Part shown: positions 43,344 to 52,806 of the stretch, one piece after another
How the letters are laid out: the number at the start of each line of letters is the position of its first letter
Position numbering within the stretch: the first letter of the stretch is position 1
Origin: an uncultured Burkholderiales bacterium
GTDB taxonomy: Bacteria; Pseudomonadota; Gammaproteobacteria; Burkholderiales; Burkholderiaceae_C
DNA length: 64,000 bases
Assembly (NCBI GenBank): GCA_903838355.1
Contig: CAILYC010000063.1
Location: 1-64,000, forward strand
Direction: 5' to 3'
The notes under the pieces: generated by a model
What the model was told of the DNA's origin: nothing
The model's database searches: none
Seen by the model: only the letters and a program-made list of their open reading frames with translations
Position numbers and translations under genes: made by a program

Positions 43344-44447
43344 ATGAGTGAGCCTGAATTCCCCCTGTGCGTCCCCGAACCCGAGCTCCTCGTTGAGGTG
43401 CGCCATTCGGTGGGCTTCATCACCTTGAATCGGCCCAAGGCCTTGAACACCTTGAACCTCCCCATGGTCCGCGCCCTGCAAGCCACGCTCAACGAATGGG
43501 CAAGAAGCGATGCCGTCCAAGCCGTGGTGGTTCAAGGCCGCGGCGACAAAGCGTTTTGTGCCGGTGGTGACGTGCGCACAGTCCACGGCTATGTCACCCA
43601 AAACCATCCCGACTACGAGGTGTTTTTTGAAGAAGAATATGCGCTCAACGAATACATCTACCATTACCCCAAACCTTACATCGCTGCCTTGAATGGCATC
43701 GTGATGGGCGGTGGCATGGGTATATCGCAAGGTGCCTCTCATCGACTGGTGAACGAGTACACCCGCATGGCGATGCCCGAGAACGCCATTGGACTCTTTC
43801 CCGATGTGGGAGCGAGTTATTTTTTAACTCGGCACAGCAAGGCCTTGGCGCTCTACCTGGGGATGGTGGGCAAGGTGCTCAATGCCCAGGATGCATTGTT
43901 TTGCCATTTGGCCGACTGGTCTTTGCCCTTGGCGCAGTGGCCGATATTTTTTCAAGGGCTGGAAACGCTGGCCGTGGCAAACACATCCCATCGCGCCAAT
44001 GAATCAAGAGGCGATCTATCAGCCCAAATCGACAAACTCTTGACCGATCTCAAGGCCACCCAAACGGGTCTGCCCTCCTTTGTTGCTGATCACATCGAAG
44101 ACATCAACACGGTCTTCTCCCAACCTTCGGTGTCCGAGATTTTTTCAGTGCTTAAACAAAGCGCGACCAGCACCTGGGGGAGTGAGGCCTTGCAAATCCT
44201 GCAAAAAAACTCCCCCTTGGCCATTCAGGCCACTTGGGCCTTGCTCCAGCGCGGACACACACTGGGCTTGTCCGATTGCTTCAAGCTCGAACTCGAACTC
44301 ATTAAACTTTGGAAGCACAAGGGCGAATTCACCGAAGGGGTGCGCGCCGCCCTCATTGACAAAGACAAGAAACCGAAATGGAACTTCAGCCTAGGAGAGC
44401 TCGACACCGCACGGCTGCGCGCTGAGCTGCCGCCTCTTTTTGGCTAA
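43344..44447 (+). CDS. 3-hydroxyisobutyryl-CoA hydrolase
   Basis: This 367-residue crotonase-superfamily enzyme has KAFCAGGDVRTVH and YIAALNGIVMGGGMGISQGASHRLV, then MPENAIGLFPDVGASYFLTR, the Glu and Asp that mark HIBYL-CoA hydrolases rather than hydratases. It splits 3-hydroxyisobutyryl-CoA (or 3-hydroxypropionyl-CoA) to the free acid. ATG 43344 was chosen; earlier frame overlaps mmsB. With mmsB it forms a valine degradation pair. The stop is inside a perfect hairpin. Confidence 0.9.
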   Translation: MSEPEFPLCVPEPELLVEVRHSVGFITLNRPKALNTLNLPMVRALQATLNEWARSDAVQAVVVQGRGDKAFCAGGDVRTVHGYVTQNHPDYEVFFEEEYALNEYIYHYPKPYIAALNGIVMGGGMGISQGASHRLVNEYTRMAMPENAIGLFPDVGASYFLTRHSKALALYLGMVGKVLNAQDALFCHLADWSLPLAQWPIFFQGLETLAVANTSHRANESRGDLSAQIDKLLTDLKATQTGLPSFVADHIEDINTVFSQPSVSEIFSVLKQSATSTWGSEALQILQKNSPLAIQATWALLQRGHTLGLSDCFKLELELIKLWKHKGEFTEGVRAALIDKDKKPKWNFSLGELDTARLRAELPPLFG

Positions 44448-44454
44448 AGAGGCG
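44431..44454. terminator. Perfect hairpin at the end of the valine pair
   Basis: CGCCTCTTT-TTGGCT-AAAGAGGCG gives a 9-base-pair perfect stem and a 6-base loop that includes the stop of the hydrolase gene. The convergent CaiB-type gene ends 26 bases further. Read leftward the stem is followed by GCAGCT rather than a T run. Confidence 0.6.
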
Positions 44455-44479
44455 CCAAACCGTTTGATGACCCCCTAGA

Positions 44480-45661
44480 TCAAACCGCGGAGGATTTTCG
44501 CAAAGCCACAATGTCACTTTCACCCATGCCGAGCTCACGCAAAATGGCCTGGGTGTGCTCACCCACACTCGGCACAGGGTCCATGCGGTAGTCAAAACCA
44601 CTGTGGACCCCAGGCGGCAACATCGCGGACAACTCACCCACGGGGGAATCAATGGTCTTAAATCGCTCTCGCGCCAAAAGTTGCGGGTGCTGCCACAAGT
44701 CGGCCACATTGTTCACATGGGCATTGGCAATTTGTGCGTCGTTTAAGCGGGCAATGATCTGCTCAGCATTCAAGGATTTGAACACCTCATCAATCATGCC
44801 TTTGAGTTCTTCGCGGTGCTCACTGCGTTTGGCGTTGATCTCAAAGCGCGGGTCGCTTGCCAGACGGGCATCGAGTAGCACTTTCTCGCAAAACTGCTTC
44901 CACTCCCGCTCGTTTTGTAAACCGAGCATCACCGTCTTGCCGTCGCCCGCTTCAAAAGGGCCATAAGGATAGATGGTCGCATGCGAGGCGCCTTGACGAG
45001 TGGGCTGTGTTTGTCCCTCGTAGGCGTAGTACATCGGGAAACCCATCCACTCGCTCAAGGACTCGAGCATCGAGACATCGATGTGCGAACCCACACCCGT
45101 ATTTTTGCGCTGCAGCAACGCGGCCAGTATGCTGCTGTAGGCATACATGCCCGCAGCGATGTCGGCAATCGAGTTCCCCGCCTTGCAAGGCGCCTCAGCC
45201 GTGCCGGTGACCGATAGAAACGCAGCCTCACTTTGGATCAACAAATCGTAGGCCTTTTTATCGCGATAAGGGCCATTGTCTCCATAGCCGGAAATATCAC
45301 AGACAATGAGCTCAGGGTGATTGACGCTGAGCGTCTCGTAATTGAGGCCCATGCGGGCACTGGCCCCAGGCGCCAAGTTTTGAACCAAGACATCGGCTTT
45401 GGCGATGAGTTTTTTGAGCAAGTCCAGCGCCTGCGGCTGCTTCAAGTCCAAACTCAGACTCTCCTTGGAGCGGTTGGTCCAGACAAAGTGAGACGACAAG
45501 CCGTGGACTCGGTCATCGTAGTCGCGGGCAAAGTCCCCCTTAGTGGTTCGCTCAACTTTGATGACCCTTGCTCCCAAGTCGGCCAACTGCCGTGTACAAA
45601 ACGGTGCAGCAATGGCGTGCTCCAAGGACACCACCGTAACACCATCAAGAGGTCGTGACAT
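44480..45661 (-). CDS. CaiB/BaiF family III CoA-transferase (copy 2)
   Basis: The 393-residue enzyme starts PLDGVTVVSLEHAIAAPFCTRQLADLGARVIKVE and has DYDDRVHGLSSHFVWTNRSKESLSLDLKQP and LVQNLAPGASARMGLN, with the probable catalytic Asp in NSIADIAAGMYAY. The family transfers CoA between carboxylic acids. It is the last gene of a leftward group with an alpha/beta hydrolase and a Bug gene; it shares the fold but little detail with the copy at 37451, so a different acid is expected. Confidence 0.9.
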   Translation of the reverse strand: MSRPLDGVTVVSLEHAIAAPFCTRQLADLGARVIKVERTTKGDFARDYDDRVHGLSSHFVWTNRSKESLSLDLKQPQALDLLKKLIAKADVLVQNLAPGASARMGLNYETLSVNHPELIVCDISGYGDNGPYRDKKAYDLLIQSEAAFLSVTGTAEAPCKAGNSIADIAAGMYAYSSILAALLQRKNTGVGSHIDVSMLESLSEWMGFPMYYAYEGQTQPTRQGASHATIYPYGPFEAGDGKTVMLGLQNEREWKQFCEKVLLDARLASDPRFEINAKRSEHREELKGMIDEVFKSLNAEQIIARLNDAQIANAHVNNVADLWQHPQLLARERFKTIDSPVGELSAMLPPGVHSGFDYRMDPVPSVGEHTQAILRELGMGESDIVALRKSSAV

Positions 45662-45765
45662 CGGTCTCTCCTAGGAAGAAATATTGAAAGATTTCAAGCG
45701 TCTGCGCAGGAGACCTTGTCGTGGAGCCATAGAATCAGCATTCATTGAGCTTGGATCGTCTGACG

Positions 45766-46746
45766 CTAATCATCGGTGATGTGAGCTCGCTTGATGGTGT
45801 CTGACCACTTCACCATCTCAGCGAGATAATAGCGCTTGAACACCGCGCTGCTGGCCACCACCGGCTCGAGGCCATCGCTTCGCAAGGCCGCATCAACCTC
45901 GGGTAAAAGGGTCACCTCATTGATCAACGCATTGAGATTGACAAGCGTTTTGGAATCGGTGTTTTTATTGACAAAAAATCCATACCAACCGATGGCCTCA
46001 TAGTTGGGTAAAAATTCTGAAATACTGGGGATGTCTGGCGCCAAGGTCAGGCGCTTCTTGCCCGTGACACCCAGGGCCACCAAGCGCTTGGACTTGATGT
46101 AGGGCAGCGCCGAGACCAAGCTGTCAAACATCAGGTTGACTTGACCGGCCAACAAATCGCTGGTGGCGGGTGCCGCACCTTTGTAGGGAATGTGGACCAT
46201 GTTAAGACCGGCCATTGCATTGAAAATTTCACCGGCCAAATGCGGAATACCGCCAACGCTTGCCGATGCAAAGTTAACCTCAACGCCTGGCGTATTTGCG
46301 CGCGCAATCAGCTCAGACACGCTATTGACCCCCAAACTGGGACTGGCCACCAAGACAAATGGGGCATTCGCAATCCAGGCCAAGGGCACGATGTCGAGCT
46401 CGGGGTCGAAAGGCAAGTGTTTTTTAAGACCGGCAATGATGGCCAAGGTCACAGGCGCCAACAAGAGTGGGTAGCCGTCGGCGGAAGACTTGACCAACAA
46501 GTCGGCCGCGATGACACCGCTCGCGCCAGCGTGGTTGTCGACCATGACGACTCGTCCGGTTTTCTGGGCAAGCCGTGGCGCATAGCGTCTTGCCAAAGTG
46601 TCGACTGGCCCGCCTGCTGGGTAGCCGACCAAGACCTTGAGGGTTCGGTTGCTAGAGTCGAGCGCGCCCACTTGGGCATGGAGTGACAGACTTGACACCC
46701 AAAGAGCAACTGCAACGGCGAAGCTCACCACGCCTCCTCCCCTCAT
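45766..46746 (-). CDS. Bug-family solute-binding protein
   Basis: Read from ATG 46746 the product is 326 residues with signal MRGGGVVSFAVAVALWVSSLSLHAQ. The open frame goes back to 46842, overlapping the hydrolase gene, so the internal ATG is preferred. Motifs: LKVLVGYPAGGPVDTLARR, VDNHAGASGVIAAD, SADGYPLLLA and HIPYKGAAPATSDLLAG. It lies between the hydrolase and the CoA-transferase in the same direction. Confidence 0.88.
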   Translation of the reverse strand: MRGGGVVSFAVAVALWVSSLSLHAQVGALDSSNRTLKVLVGYPAGGPVDTLARRYAPRLAQKTGRVVMVDNHAGASGVIAADLLVKSSADGYPLLLAPVTLAIIAGLKKHLPFDPELDIVPLAWIANAPFVLVASPSLGVNSVSELIARANTPGVEVNFASASVGGIPHLAGEIFNAMAGLNMVHIPYKGAAPATSDLLAGQVNLMFDSLVSALPYIKSKRLVALGVTGKKRLTLAPDIPSISEFLPNYEAIGWYGFFVNKNTDSKTLVNLNALINEVTLLPEVDAALRSDGLEPVVASSAVFKRYYLAEMVKWSDTIKRAHITDD

Positions 46747-46787
46747 TGCAGGCGTCAAAGTTAACACAGGTGTCACACTCTTCGCCC

Positions 46788-47600
46788 TCACATTTGCACT
46801 TTCAAATGGGGGAGCAAAAAGTTTTTCACAATTCGTGAGCACTCATCAGGGTAAGCGCCTGCGGCGTGCCAAGCATCGCCCTCGATGACATGCAATTGAG
46901 ACTCGGGTATGGTTGCATGCCAAGCACGCACGCTATCGACTGTTCTCAAGCCACTGCCCGTGGTGGTGATGACCAAGGAGGGGCAGCGAATGAGGGGAAG
47001 ACTTGCACGAATGTCCAAGCCAGGAATCCAAGACAAGTAACCCAGGAGCGAAGGCTCTGAGGTTTTGCCTTGAACGTCATTGACCCACCAGTCCACCTCT
47101 GCGTCACTGACCTGGGAGCCCAAGCGACCTTTCATGGTGGATCGAGCCCAGGCGAGAACACCACCGCTTTTGATCTCAAGAATCCACTGGTCCACCCCCT
47201 GGGCCGCAATGACTGGTGGGGTCACCCCCACCACGGTTTGAACAAGCTCAGGATGCTGGGCGGCAAATTCGAGTGCAAAGGTGCCCCCACTTTTGGCGCC
47301 CAACAAGTGAACCGGCGTCTGGCAAAACGTCTTCAAGACCGCCTCAATGTCTTTCATGACCACATCCATTGTCCAGGGAAAATCTTGGGGCATGGCCGAT
47401 GATTCTCCAAAACCTCGCAAGTCCAAGCGCAATACTTTGTAGTCTCGCGCAAAGTGAGGCACCCAAGCACGCCATGCTTGGCGACTTTCGGCAAAGCCAT
47501 GGACCATGACAAGCCATGGGGAGTCCTGCCAAGGATTGGTGAAGTCATCGATTTCAATCAGCAAGTCGCAGGCGTTTGATCGATGTAGGGTTTGGAGCAT
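46788..47600 (-). CDS. Alpha/beta hydrolase
   Basis: The 270-residue enzyme has the oxyanion HG at 34-35 (VMVHGFAESRQAW), RLDLRGFGES, the nucleophile elbow with Ser104 (LGAKSGGTF) and the His in EGDAWHAAGAYP. The elbow is A-K-S-G-G, not the classic GxSxG, but fits the small-x-nucleophile-x-small rule. It resembles lactonase and C-C bond hydrolases of aromatic meta-cleavage. First gene of a leftward operon with Bug and CoA-transferase. Confidence 0.85.
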   Translation of the reverse strand: MLQTLHRSNACDLLIEIDDFTNPWQDSPWLVMVHGFAESRQAWRAWVPHFARDYKVLRLDLRGFGESSAMPQDFPWTMDVVMKDIEAVLKTFCQTPVHLLGAKSGGTFALEFAAQHPELVQTVVGVTPPVIAAQGVDQWILEIKSGGVLAWARSTMKGRLGSQVSDAEVDWWVNDVQGKTSEPSLLGYLSWIPGLDIRASLPLIRCPSLVITTTGSGLRTVDSVRAWHATIPESQLHVIEGDAWHAAGAYPDECSRIVKNFLLPHLKVQM

Positions 47601-47930
47601 GGAAAATCAAACGTGACTCTTGAAGTCTGAGCTTCAAAATGTGGGCAAATGCTATACTTGATTTCAAGCATTTTAATTCCTTCCTGCAAGCCAAGGGTTA
47701 TCCCTAGACGTCGGTGATGGATCATGTCGAGTCTGCTCCATCAACTTTTTTTCTCTAGCTGACTCGTGCGCAGTTTGTTGATCTCCAAGACCTTGGAGAG
47801 CAAACCGACCTAGAAGCAACAATCCAATTTTGCGCGAGTTGACTCGCGCATCGCAAAAAAGTGTTGAGACCAACACCAGGACTCATCGCCAAAACCTCTG
47901 TATGTTGATAGCATCCTCCTGGAGAATGTA
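47601..47930. other. Divergent intergenic region
   Basis: These 330 bases separate the leftward hydrolase from the rightward Bug-Rieske operon. They hold a TTAnCCCTAg-type site (47697-47706), a TATACT promoter-like hexamer at 47653-47658 and a GGAGA ribosome site at 47921. No further gene is visible. Confidence 0.5.
47695..47706. promoter_or_regulatory. TTAnCCCTAg-like motif, site 5
   Basis: GGGTTATCCCTAG lies 95 bases upstream of the leftward hydrolase start and 225 upstream of the Bug start, in a divergent gap. It is among the best matches to the shared core. Confidence 0.3.
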
Positions 47931-48902
47931 TTGAAATCTTTTCCTTTCGTGAAAAAAGTGTTCGCCCTCGCGATGACGCTCTTGCTCGCACCCAGCAGCT
48001 TTGCGCAAAGTTGGCCCGACAAGCCCCTGCATTTGGTGGTGGCCTTTGCAGCCGGTGGTTTGGCCGACACCATCGCGAGAACGCTGCAGCCCAAGCTCAG
48101 CGAGTCCTTTGGTCAACCCGTGTTGATTGAGAACAAAGGCGGAGCCGGTGGGTCACTTGCTGAGGCCTACTTGGCCAAATCAGCGCCCGATGGCTACACC
48201 CTGATGATGGGGGTGGACAGCCTGCCCGTCAATCCTTTGTTGATCAAGGGTTTGAGCTATGACACCTTCAAAGACCTGCAACCGGTGTCTATGCTCGCGC
48301 GCGTGCCATTGGTTCTGATCACTCCAAGCACCTCTCAGATCAACAACCTCAGCGACTTGATCAAAGCGGCCCGTGCCCAGCCTGATCGCCTGTCGTATGC
48401 CAGCCCTGGCAGTGGAACGAGCAACCATCTCTACATGGAACTCTTGAACACCAAGTCTGGCAATGAAATGATCCACATCCCCTACAAAGGAGGGGGCCCG
48501 GCCATCACCGACTTGATGGGCGGGCAAGTCGACACCATGCTCATTTCTGTGACCTTGGCCGCACCCCAATTGAGAGCGGGCAAACTCAAAGCCTTGGCCG
48601 TGACGGGTGAGACTCGATCGGTGCTGCTGCCCGACGTCAAAACCTTCCCCGAGTTGGGCTACGCCGACATGGTCACCTACACCTGGGGCGGATTGTTTTT
48701 GCCAGCCGGCACCCCTCAAACCATCTCACAGCGCATTTTCAATGACTTCTCGAAGTCGATCCACCAGCCCGAGATTGTCGCGCGGTTTCGCGACCTGGGT
48801 GCGGAGGTGGTCATGAACAGTCCGAGCGAATTCACCGCCCTCTTGCAGACCACCCGAGACAAAATGGCCGAGCTCATTGCGTCAAAGAAAATCTCCTTTT
48901 GA
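47931..48902 (+). CDS. Bug-family solute-binding protein
   Basis: The start is TTG 47931, supported by GGAGA at 47921-47925 and a full signal peptide (FALAMTLLLAPSSFAQ); a GTG at 47949 is the alternative. The 323-residue product has DKPLHLVVAFAAGGLADTIAR, IENKGGAGGSLAEA, APDGYTLMMG and HIPYKGGGPAITDLMGG. It leads an operon with the benzoate-type Rieske subunits, 16 bases downstream. Confidence 0.9.
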   Translation: MKSFPFVKKVFALAMTLLLAPSSFAQSWPDKPLHLVVAFAAGGLADTIARTLQPKLSESFGQPVLIENKGGAGGSLAEAYLAKSAPDGYTLMMGVDSLPVNPLLIKGLSYDTFKDLQPVSMLARVPLVLITPSTSQINNLSDLIKAARAQPDRLSYASPGSGTSNHLYMELLNTKSGNEMIHIPYKGGGPAITDLMGGQVDTMLISVTLAAPQLRAGKLKALAVTGETRSVLLPDVKTFPELGYADMVTYTWGGLFLPAGTPQTISQRIFNDFSKSIHQPEIVARFRDLGAEVVMNSPSEFTALLQTTRDKMAELIASKKISF

Positions 48903-48918
48903 ACACCCCAGACAAAAA

Positions 48919-50241
48919 ATGATGAATTCTTCCACCGACTTCAAGCATTGGATCGTTGATGAACCCCATCAGTTCAAAGTCAACCGCGCCATTTACACAG
49001 ATGAAGCCGTATTCAATTTGGAGATGGAGCATATTTTTGAGAAAAGCTGGACTTATGTCGCCCACGAGTCTCAAATCAAATCGCACGGCGACTACGTGAG
49101 CACGCGAATCGGCAGACAACCGGTGTTTGTGATTCGACTGGGCGACGGCTCGATTGCCGCTCACCTCAACTCGTGCTCACACCGCGGCGCCACCCTCATG
49201 CCGCATGAGAGCGGGAACGCCAAAGCCATTCGTTGTCGCTTTCATGGCTGGACCTTCAGCCCCAATGGCCAATGCCTGGTGGTCAAAAACGAGGACTCCG
49301 GCGCCTACCCTGACGAGTCGTTTAAGAAACACCAGGCCTTGACATCGGTCGCCCGGCTAGAGACCTATCGCGGCTTTGTCTTTGCCAGTCTCTCAGGCAA
49401 TGTCCCGCCCTTAAAGGATTGGCTCAAAGGCAGCAAAGACTGGATCGATTGTTTGGTCGATCAGTCCCCTGAGGGTTTAGAAATTGTCAAAGGCGCGTCG
49501 ACCTACACTTTGTATGGCAACTGGAAACTCCAAGCGGAGAACGGTGTCGATGGCTACCACGTCTCCACCGTTCACCGCGTGTTTGCCACCACGATTGCCA
49601 ACCGCGAAGGCAAGAACCCGCTCAAAGACCTCAAGCAAACCGAGGCGGGTCGAATCACTGGGCAAGTGCCCTCGGGCTCCTATGATTTTGGCAATGGTCA
49701 CATGGGCATTTGGACCGAGAGGAGTAAGCCACAAGTTCACCCCCTTTGGATACAAAAAGAGCGTTTGGAAAAAGAGTTCAGCGCTGAAAAAGTGGAATGG
49801 ATGCTCTACCGTACGCGCAATCTCTTCTTGTTCCCCAATGCCTTTCTCATGGACAACCCGTCCACCCAAATCAGAACCATGCAGCCCATCTCGGCCAATG
49901 TCTGCGAGGTGACCGTGCGTTGCATCGCGCCGGTGGGCGAGTCGCTGCAAGCACGAGCGGCGCGCCTGAGAAAGTTTGAAGATTTCTATCTCACCACCGG
50001 CATGGCCACGTCCGACGACTTGGCTGCTCTAGAAGCCGTACATGAAGGCAGCCGAGCCGCCAATTCCCCTTGGAACACCTTTGCCCGAGGTGTGAAAGCG
50101 ATCCAGCACAGCGGAGAAGGAGAACTCAACATGTCCCAAGAACCCCCCGAGGTCTCCACCGCCAACTGGGACCACGAGGTCATTTACCATGGGTTTTATC
50201 GCGCCTGGAAGGCGTTGATTCAAAAGGGGCAAGCAGCATGA
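48919..50241 (+). CDS. Rieske dioxygenase alpha subunit, benzoate/anthranilate type
   Basis: The 440-residue subunit has the Rieske site C86-x-H88 and C106-x2-H109 (CSHRGATLMPHE, CRFHGWTFS) and the iron site Asp211, His214 and His219 (ENGVDGYHVSTVH). The N-terminus FKVNRAIYTDEAVFNLEMEHIFEKSW and the C-terminal EVIYHGFYRAW are those of BenA, AntA and XylX. It adds O2 to a benzoate-like ring. ATG 48919 or 48922 are both possible. The stop overlaps the beta subunit start by ATGA. No BenC-type reductase or BenD diol dehydrogenase is near. Confidence 0.92.
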   Translation: MMNSSTDFKHWIVDEPHQFKVNRAIYTDEAVFNLEMEHIFEKSWTYVAHESQIKSHGDYVSTRIGRQPVFVIRLGDGSIAAHLNSCSHRGATLMPHESGNAKAIRCRFHGWTFSPNGQCLVVKNEDSGAYPDESFKKHQALTSVARLETYRGFVFASLSGNVPPLKDWLKGSKDWIDCLVDQSPEGLEIVKGASTYTLYGNWKLQAENGVDGYHVSTVHRVFATTIANREGKNPLKDLKQTEAGRITGQVPSGSYDFGNGHMGIWTERSKPQVHPLWIQKERLEKEFSAEKVEWMLYRTRNLFLFPNAFLMDNPSTQIRTMQPISANVCEVTVRCIAPVGESLQARAARLRKFEDFYLTTGMATSDDLAALEAVHEGSRAANSPWNTFARGVKAIQHSGEGELNMSQEPPEVSTANWDHEVIYHGFYRAWKALIQKGQAA

Positions 50242-50735
50242 GCTCAATTGCAGAGGTCTTGGCTCAAGCACAGGAATTGCTTTATCTAGAGGCCCACCAC
50301 TTGGACCAAAAGCAATGGACCGAGTGGGTAGAGATGTACACCCAAGATGCCATCTTTTGGATGCCGAGTTGGATCAATGAAACCGAGACCACGTCTCATC
50401 CCGAGACCGAACTCAATTTGCTCTACTTGAATGGTCGCAGCCATCTGGAGGACCGCGTTTACCGACTTCAAACCGAAGATTCATTTGCCTCGGTGCCAAG
50501 CGCCAGGACCGTGCACCTTGTGAGCAATATTCGCTTGATCGAGGCCCACGACGAGCACACCGTCCTCAAGGCCACTTGGATGGTGCACTCCTACGGCTTG
50601 CACGGCCCACTCACGCGCGCAGGCTTCTACGACTACACCCTCAAACGCGTGGATGGGGCACTCAAAATCGCCTACAAAAAAGTCACCCTCATTGATGACA
50701 AACTCATCGGAGCGGTGGACATTTTTCACGTCTAA
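50238..50735 (+). CDS. Rieske dioxygenase beta subunit, benzoate/anthranilate type
   Basis: The 165-residue subunit has the cone-shaped NTF2-like fold of ring-hydroxylating beta subunits: LEAHHLDQKQWTEWVEMYTQDAIFWMP, then RSHLEDRVYRLQTEDSFASVPSARTVHLVSNI and YKKVTLIDDKLIGAVDIFHV. ATG 50238 overlaps the alpha stop. It forms the alpha3-beta3 oxygenase with the gene upstream; substrate specificity lies in the alpha chain. Confidence 0.9.
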   Translation: MSSIAEVLAQAQELLYLEAHHLDQKQWTEWVEMYTQDAIFWMPSWINETETTSHPETELNLLYLNGRSHLEDRVYRLQTEDSFASVPSARTVHLVSNIRLIEAHDEHTVLKATWMVHSYGLHGPLTRAGFYDYTLKRVDGALKIAYKKVTLIDDKLIGAVDIFHV

Positions 50736-50820
50736 GCAAGGCCAGGGGGTGTTTAGTCGCAAAGGACTTGCAGCGCTAATATCACTAACAGCACTCAACA
50801 TAAAGTCTACGCTCGTATCT

Positions 50821-51651
50821 TTAATGGCGCGGATGAACGCCTAAAAAATCCAATAATCGATCGATACAGTCTTCGTGATGCGTCAAATGAATCATGTGAA
50901 ACTTCGAATCAATGTTCTCAATCTGAATGTCTTTGATTTGGGTGCGCAACAATTCCTCTTGATCGGCATCGGTGATCTGTCCAAGAGTCGGCATGATGGC
51001 AAGTGTTGGACAAGTGATTTGGGGCAAATAGACACTTGCGTTGGCTGAATTGACCAATTCAGAATACCTCACCAGCACTTCAGGCCTTCCTTTGGCAAAC
51101 TCATCAACATACCAATTGAGCAAGGCTGGGTCACAATCGGGTGGGAAGCGGGTCAAGACACTGGTCTGCAGAACCCATTGCCGAATGCCCATGGTTTTCA
51201 TGGCCTCCAAACGTGAGCCGTGCCCCATGGCGTACCGAACCTTCATGGCCTCACTGATGAAGACTGGGGTGGCCACCAAGATCAACTTCTCAACCAGTTC
51301 AGGGTGTAGGGCCGCGAGCACGATGCCCAAAATTCCCCCCATGGATTCGCCACAATAATAGACAGGACGCTTGGACTCGGCTTTGATAATGGCCACCAAG
51401 TCACTCACACAATGTTCGATGGAGATGTCTTGGGTTTCATCGGCAGGGGCTATAGAGCGACCGACGCCTCGCATGTCGGGTCGAATGACCACAAAATGCT
51501 CAGAAAGTCTGGGCAGCCAGCGGTACCAAAACTCACCACTTCGTCCGTTGCCGTGCTGCAAAATCAAGACGGGTTTCTGGACCCAGGGATCCAGAAAGTC
51601 GGTCTTGTCATAAAAAACCTCAATGCTCGGTGTGACTTTCAGCAAGGGCAT
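50821..51651 (-). CDS. Alpha/beta hydrolase
   Basis: The 276-residue enzyme has LQHGNGRSG at the oxyanion site, RPDMRGVGRS, the nucleophile Ser103 in CGESMGG and the His in KFHMIHLTHH. It is close in layout to 3-oxoadipate enol-lactone hydrolase and related aromatic-pathway hydrolases. ATG 51651 lies 2 bases after the Bug stop, so translation is coupled. It could finish a pathway fed by the Bug protein upstream. It is convergent with the Rieske beta gene. Confidence 0.86.
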   Translation of the reverse strand: MPLLKVTPSIEVFYDKTDFLDPWVQKPVLILQHGNGRSGEFWYRWLPRLSEHFVVIRPDMRGVGRSIAPADETQDISIEHCVSDLVAIIKAESKRPVYYCGESMGGILGIVLAALHPELVEKLILVATPVFISEAMKVRYAMGHGSRLEAMKTMGIRQWVLQTSVLTRFPPDCDPALLNWYVDEFAKGRPEVLVRYSELVNSANASVYLPQITCPTLAIMPTLGQITDADQEELLRTQIKDIQIENIDSKFHMIHLTHHEDCIDRLLDFLGVHPRH

Positions 51652-51653
51652 GT

Positions 51654-52628
51654 TCAGTCCAAGGTGATGTTGAGTTTGCTCGCTACCTTTTGCCACTTGG
51701 CTTTATCGGCACTGAAAAATTCCGCAAATTCTTGTGGCGTGCTCCCGATGGCGGTGGCCCCATCCTTGCTTAAGCGCTGGAGCAACTCTTTGTCACTCAG
51801 AGACACGTGGATGGCACGGGACAACTGATTCACAACAGCTTCGGGTGTTTTTGCAGGCAAGAAAACACCATACCAACTCACCACTTCAAAGTTGGGAAAA
51901 CCGCTTTCGACCACCGTCGCAACGTTGGGCAGAGCCGCTGAACGCGTGAGACTCGTGACCGCCAAGACCTTGAGCTTATTGCCTTTGATCAGAGCACTGC
52001 CCGCCATCAAATTGTTGAGCATGGCCTGCACTTGCCCACCAATCAAATCGTTGTTCGCCGGCGCTGCGCCTTTATAGGGAATATGAACCATGATGATGCC
52101 AGCCGCATCTGCCAGCAACTCCATGCCCAAATGCGGGCCACTCCCTGTCCCAGAGGACGCAAAACTCACCGCTCCTGGATGGTGCTTGGCGTAGTCAATG
52201 AATTCTTTGAGAGTGTTCACGGGCAGTGACATGGGAACCGTGATCAGGTAAGGATACTTGGCGACCAAAGATACCGCCATAAAGTCCTTGTCCGTGTCGT
52301 AAGGCAATTGTTTGTAAATCGACGGGGCAATGGCATGGGATGCAATGGTCATGAGTACGGTGTAGCCGTCCGCTGGAGCAGTCGCCACGTATTGCGCTCC
52401 GATGAGTCCATTGGCCCCAGCGCGGTTGTCCACCACGACAGTTTGCTTCAAAATTTGGCCCAACTGGCTGGCCAAGGCCCTGGCGACTGCATCGGTCCCG
52501 CCGGCCGCAGGAAACGGCACCACCCATTTGATCGGTTTATTGGGCCAAGCTTGGGCAAATACAAGGCCATGTAAAAAGCACATTAGTGCGAATAGGCCAC
52601 CTCGAAGGGTTTTGGGGTACGATATCAT
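51654..52628 (-). CDS. Bug-family solute-binding protein
   Basis: From ATG 52628 the product is 324 residues with signal GLFALMCFLHGLVFAQ. Motifs: NKPIKWVVPFPAAGGTDAVARAL, VDNRAGANGLIGAQ, APADGYTVLMT and HIPYKGAAPANNDLIGG. Two bases separate its stop from the hydrolase start. Upstream it faces the guanine deaminase gene; a 40-codon frame in that gap is probably chance. Confidence 0.9.
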   Translation of the reverse strand: MISYPKTLRGGLFALMCFLHGLVFAQAWPNKPIKWVVPFPAAGGTDAVARALASQLGQILKQTVVVDNRAGANGLIGAQYVATAPADGYTVLMTIASHAIAPSIYKQLPYDTDKDFMAVSLVAKYPYLITVPMSLPVNTLKEFIDYAKHHPGAVSFASSGTGSGPHLGMELLADAAGIIMVHIPYKGAAPANNDLIGGQVQAMLNNLMAGSALIKGNKLKVLAVTSLTRSAALPNVATVVESGFPNFEVVSWYGVFLPAKTPEAVVNQLSRAIHVSLSDKELLQRLSKDGATAIGSTPQEFAEFFSADKAKWQKVASKLNITLD

Positions 52629-52806
52629 GAACACCACTGAACAGAAAGCCAAGTTTAAAATTCACAAAAAAAATCGCGCTCGCAAGTACCCCGCCATCCC
52701 TGAATCATCGCAAGAACTTGTTGCCCGATTATCCCACTTTCAGGGATGAAGACTTCCACTTCCACTTCCACTCCCACCTCAACAATATTGAGGCAACAGC
52801 CACCCC

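Noticed and set aside
52627-52749. 40-codon frame MNTTEQKAKF... in the gap before guaD
   Set aside because: It overlaps the Bug start on the other strand, has no ribosome site and no family likeness; the gap also contains simple TTCCAC repeats.
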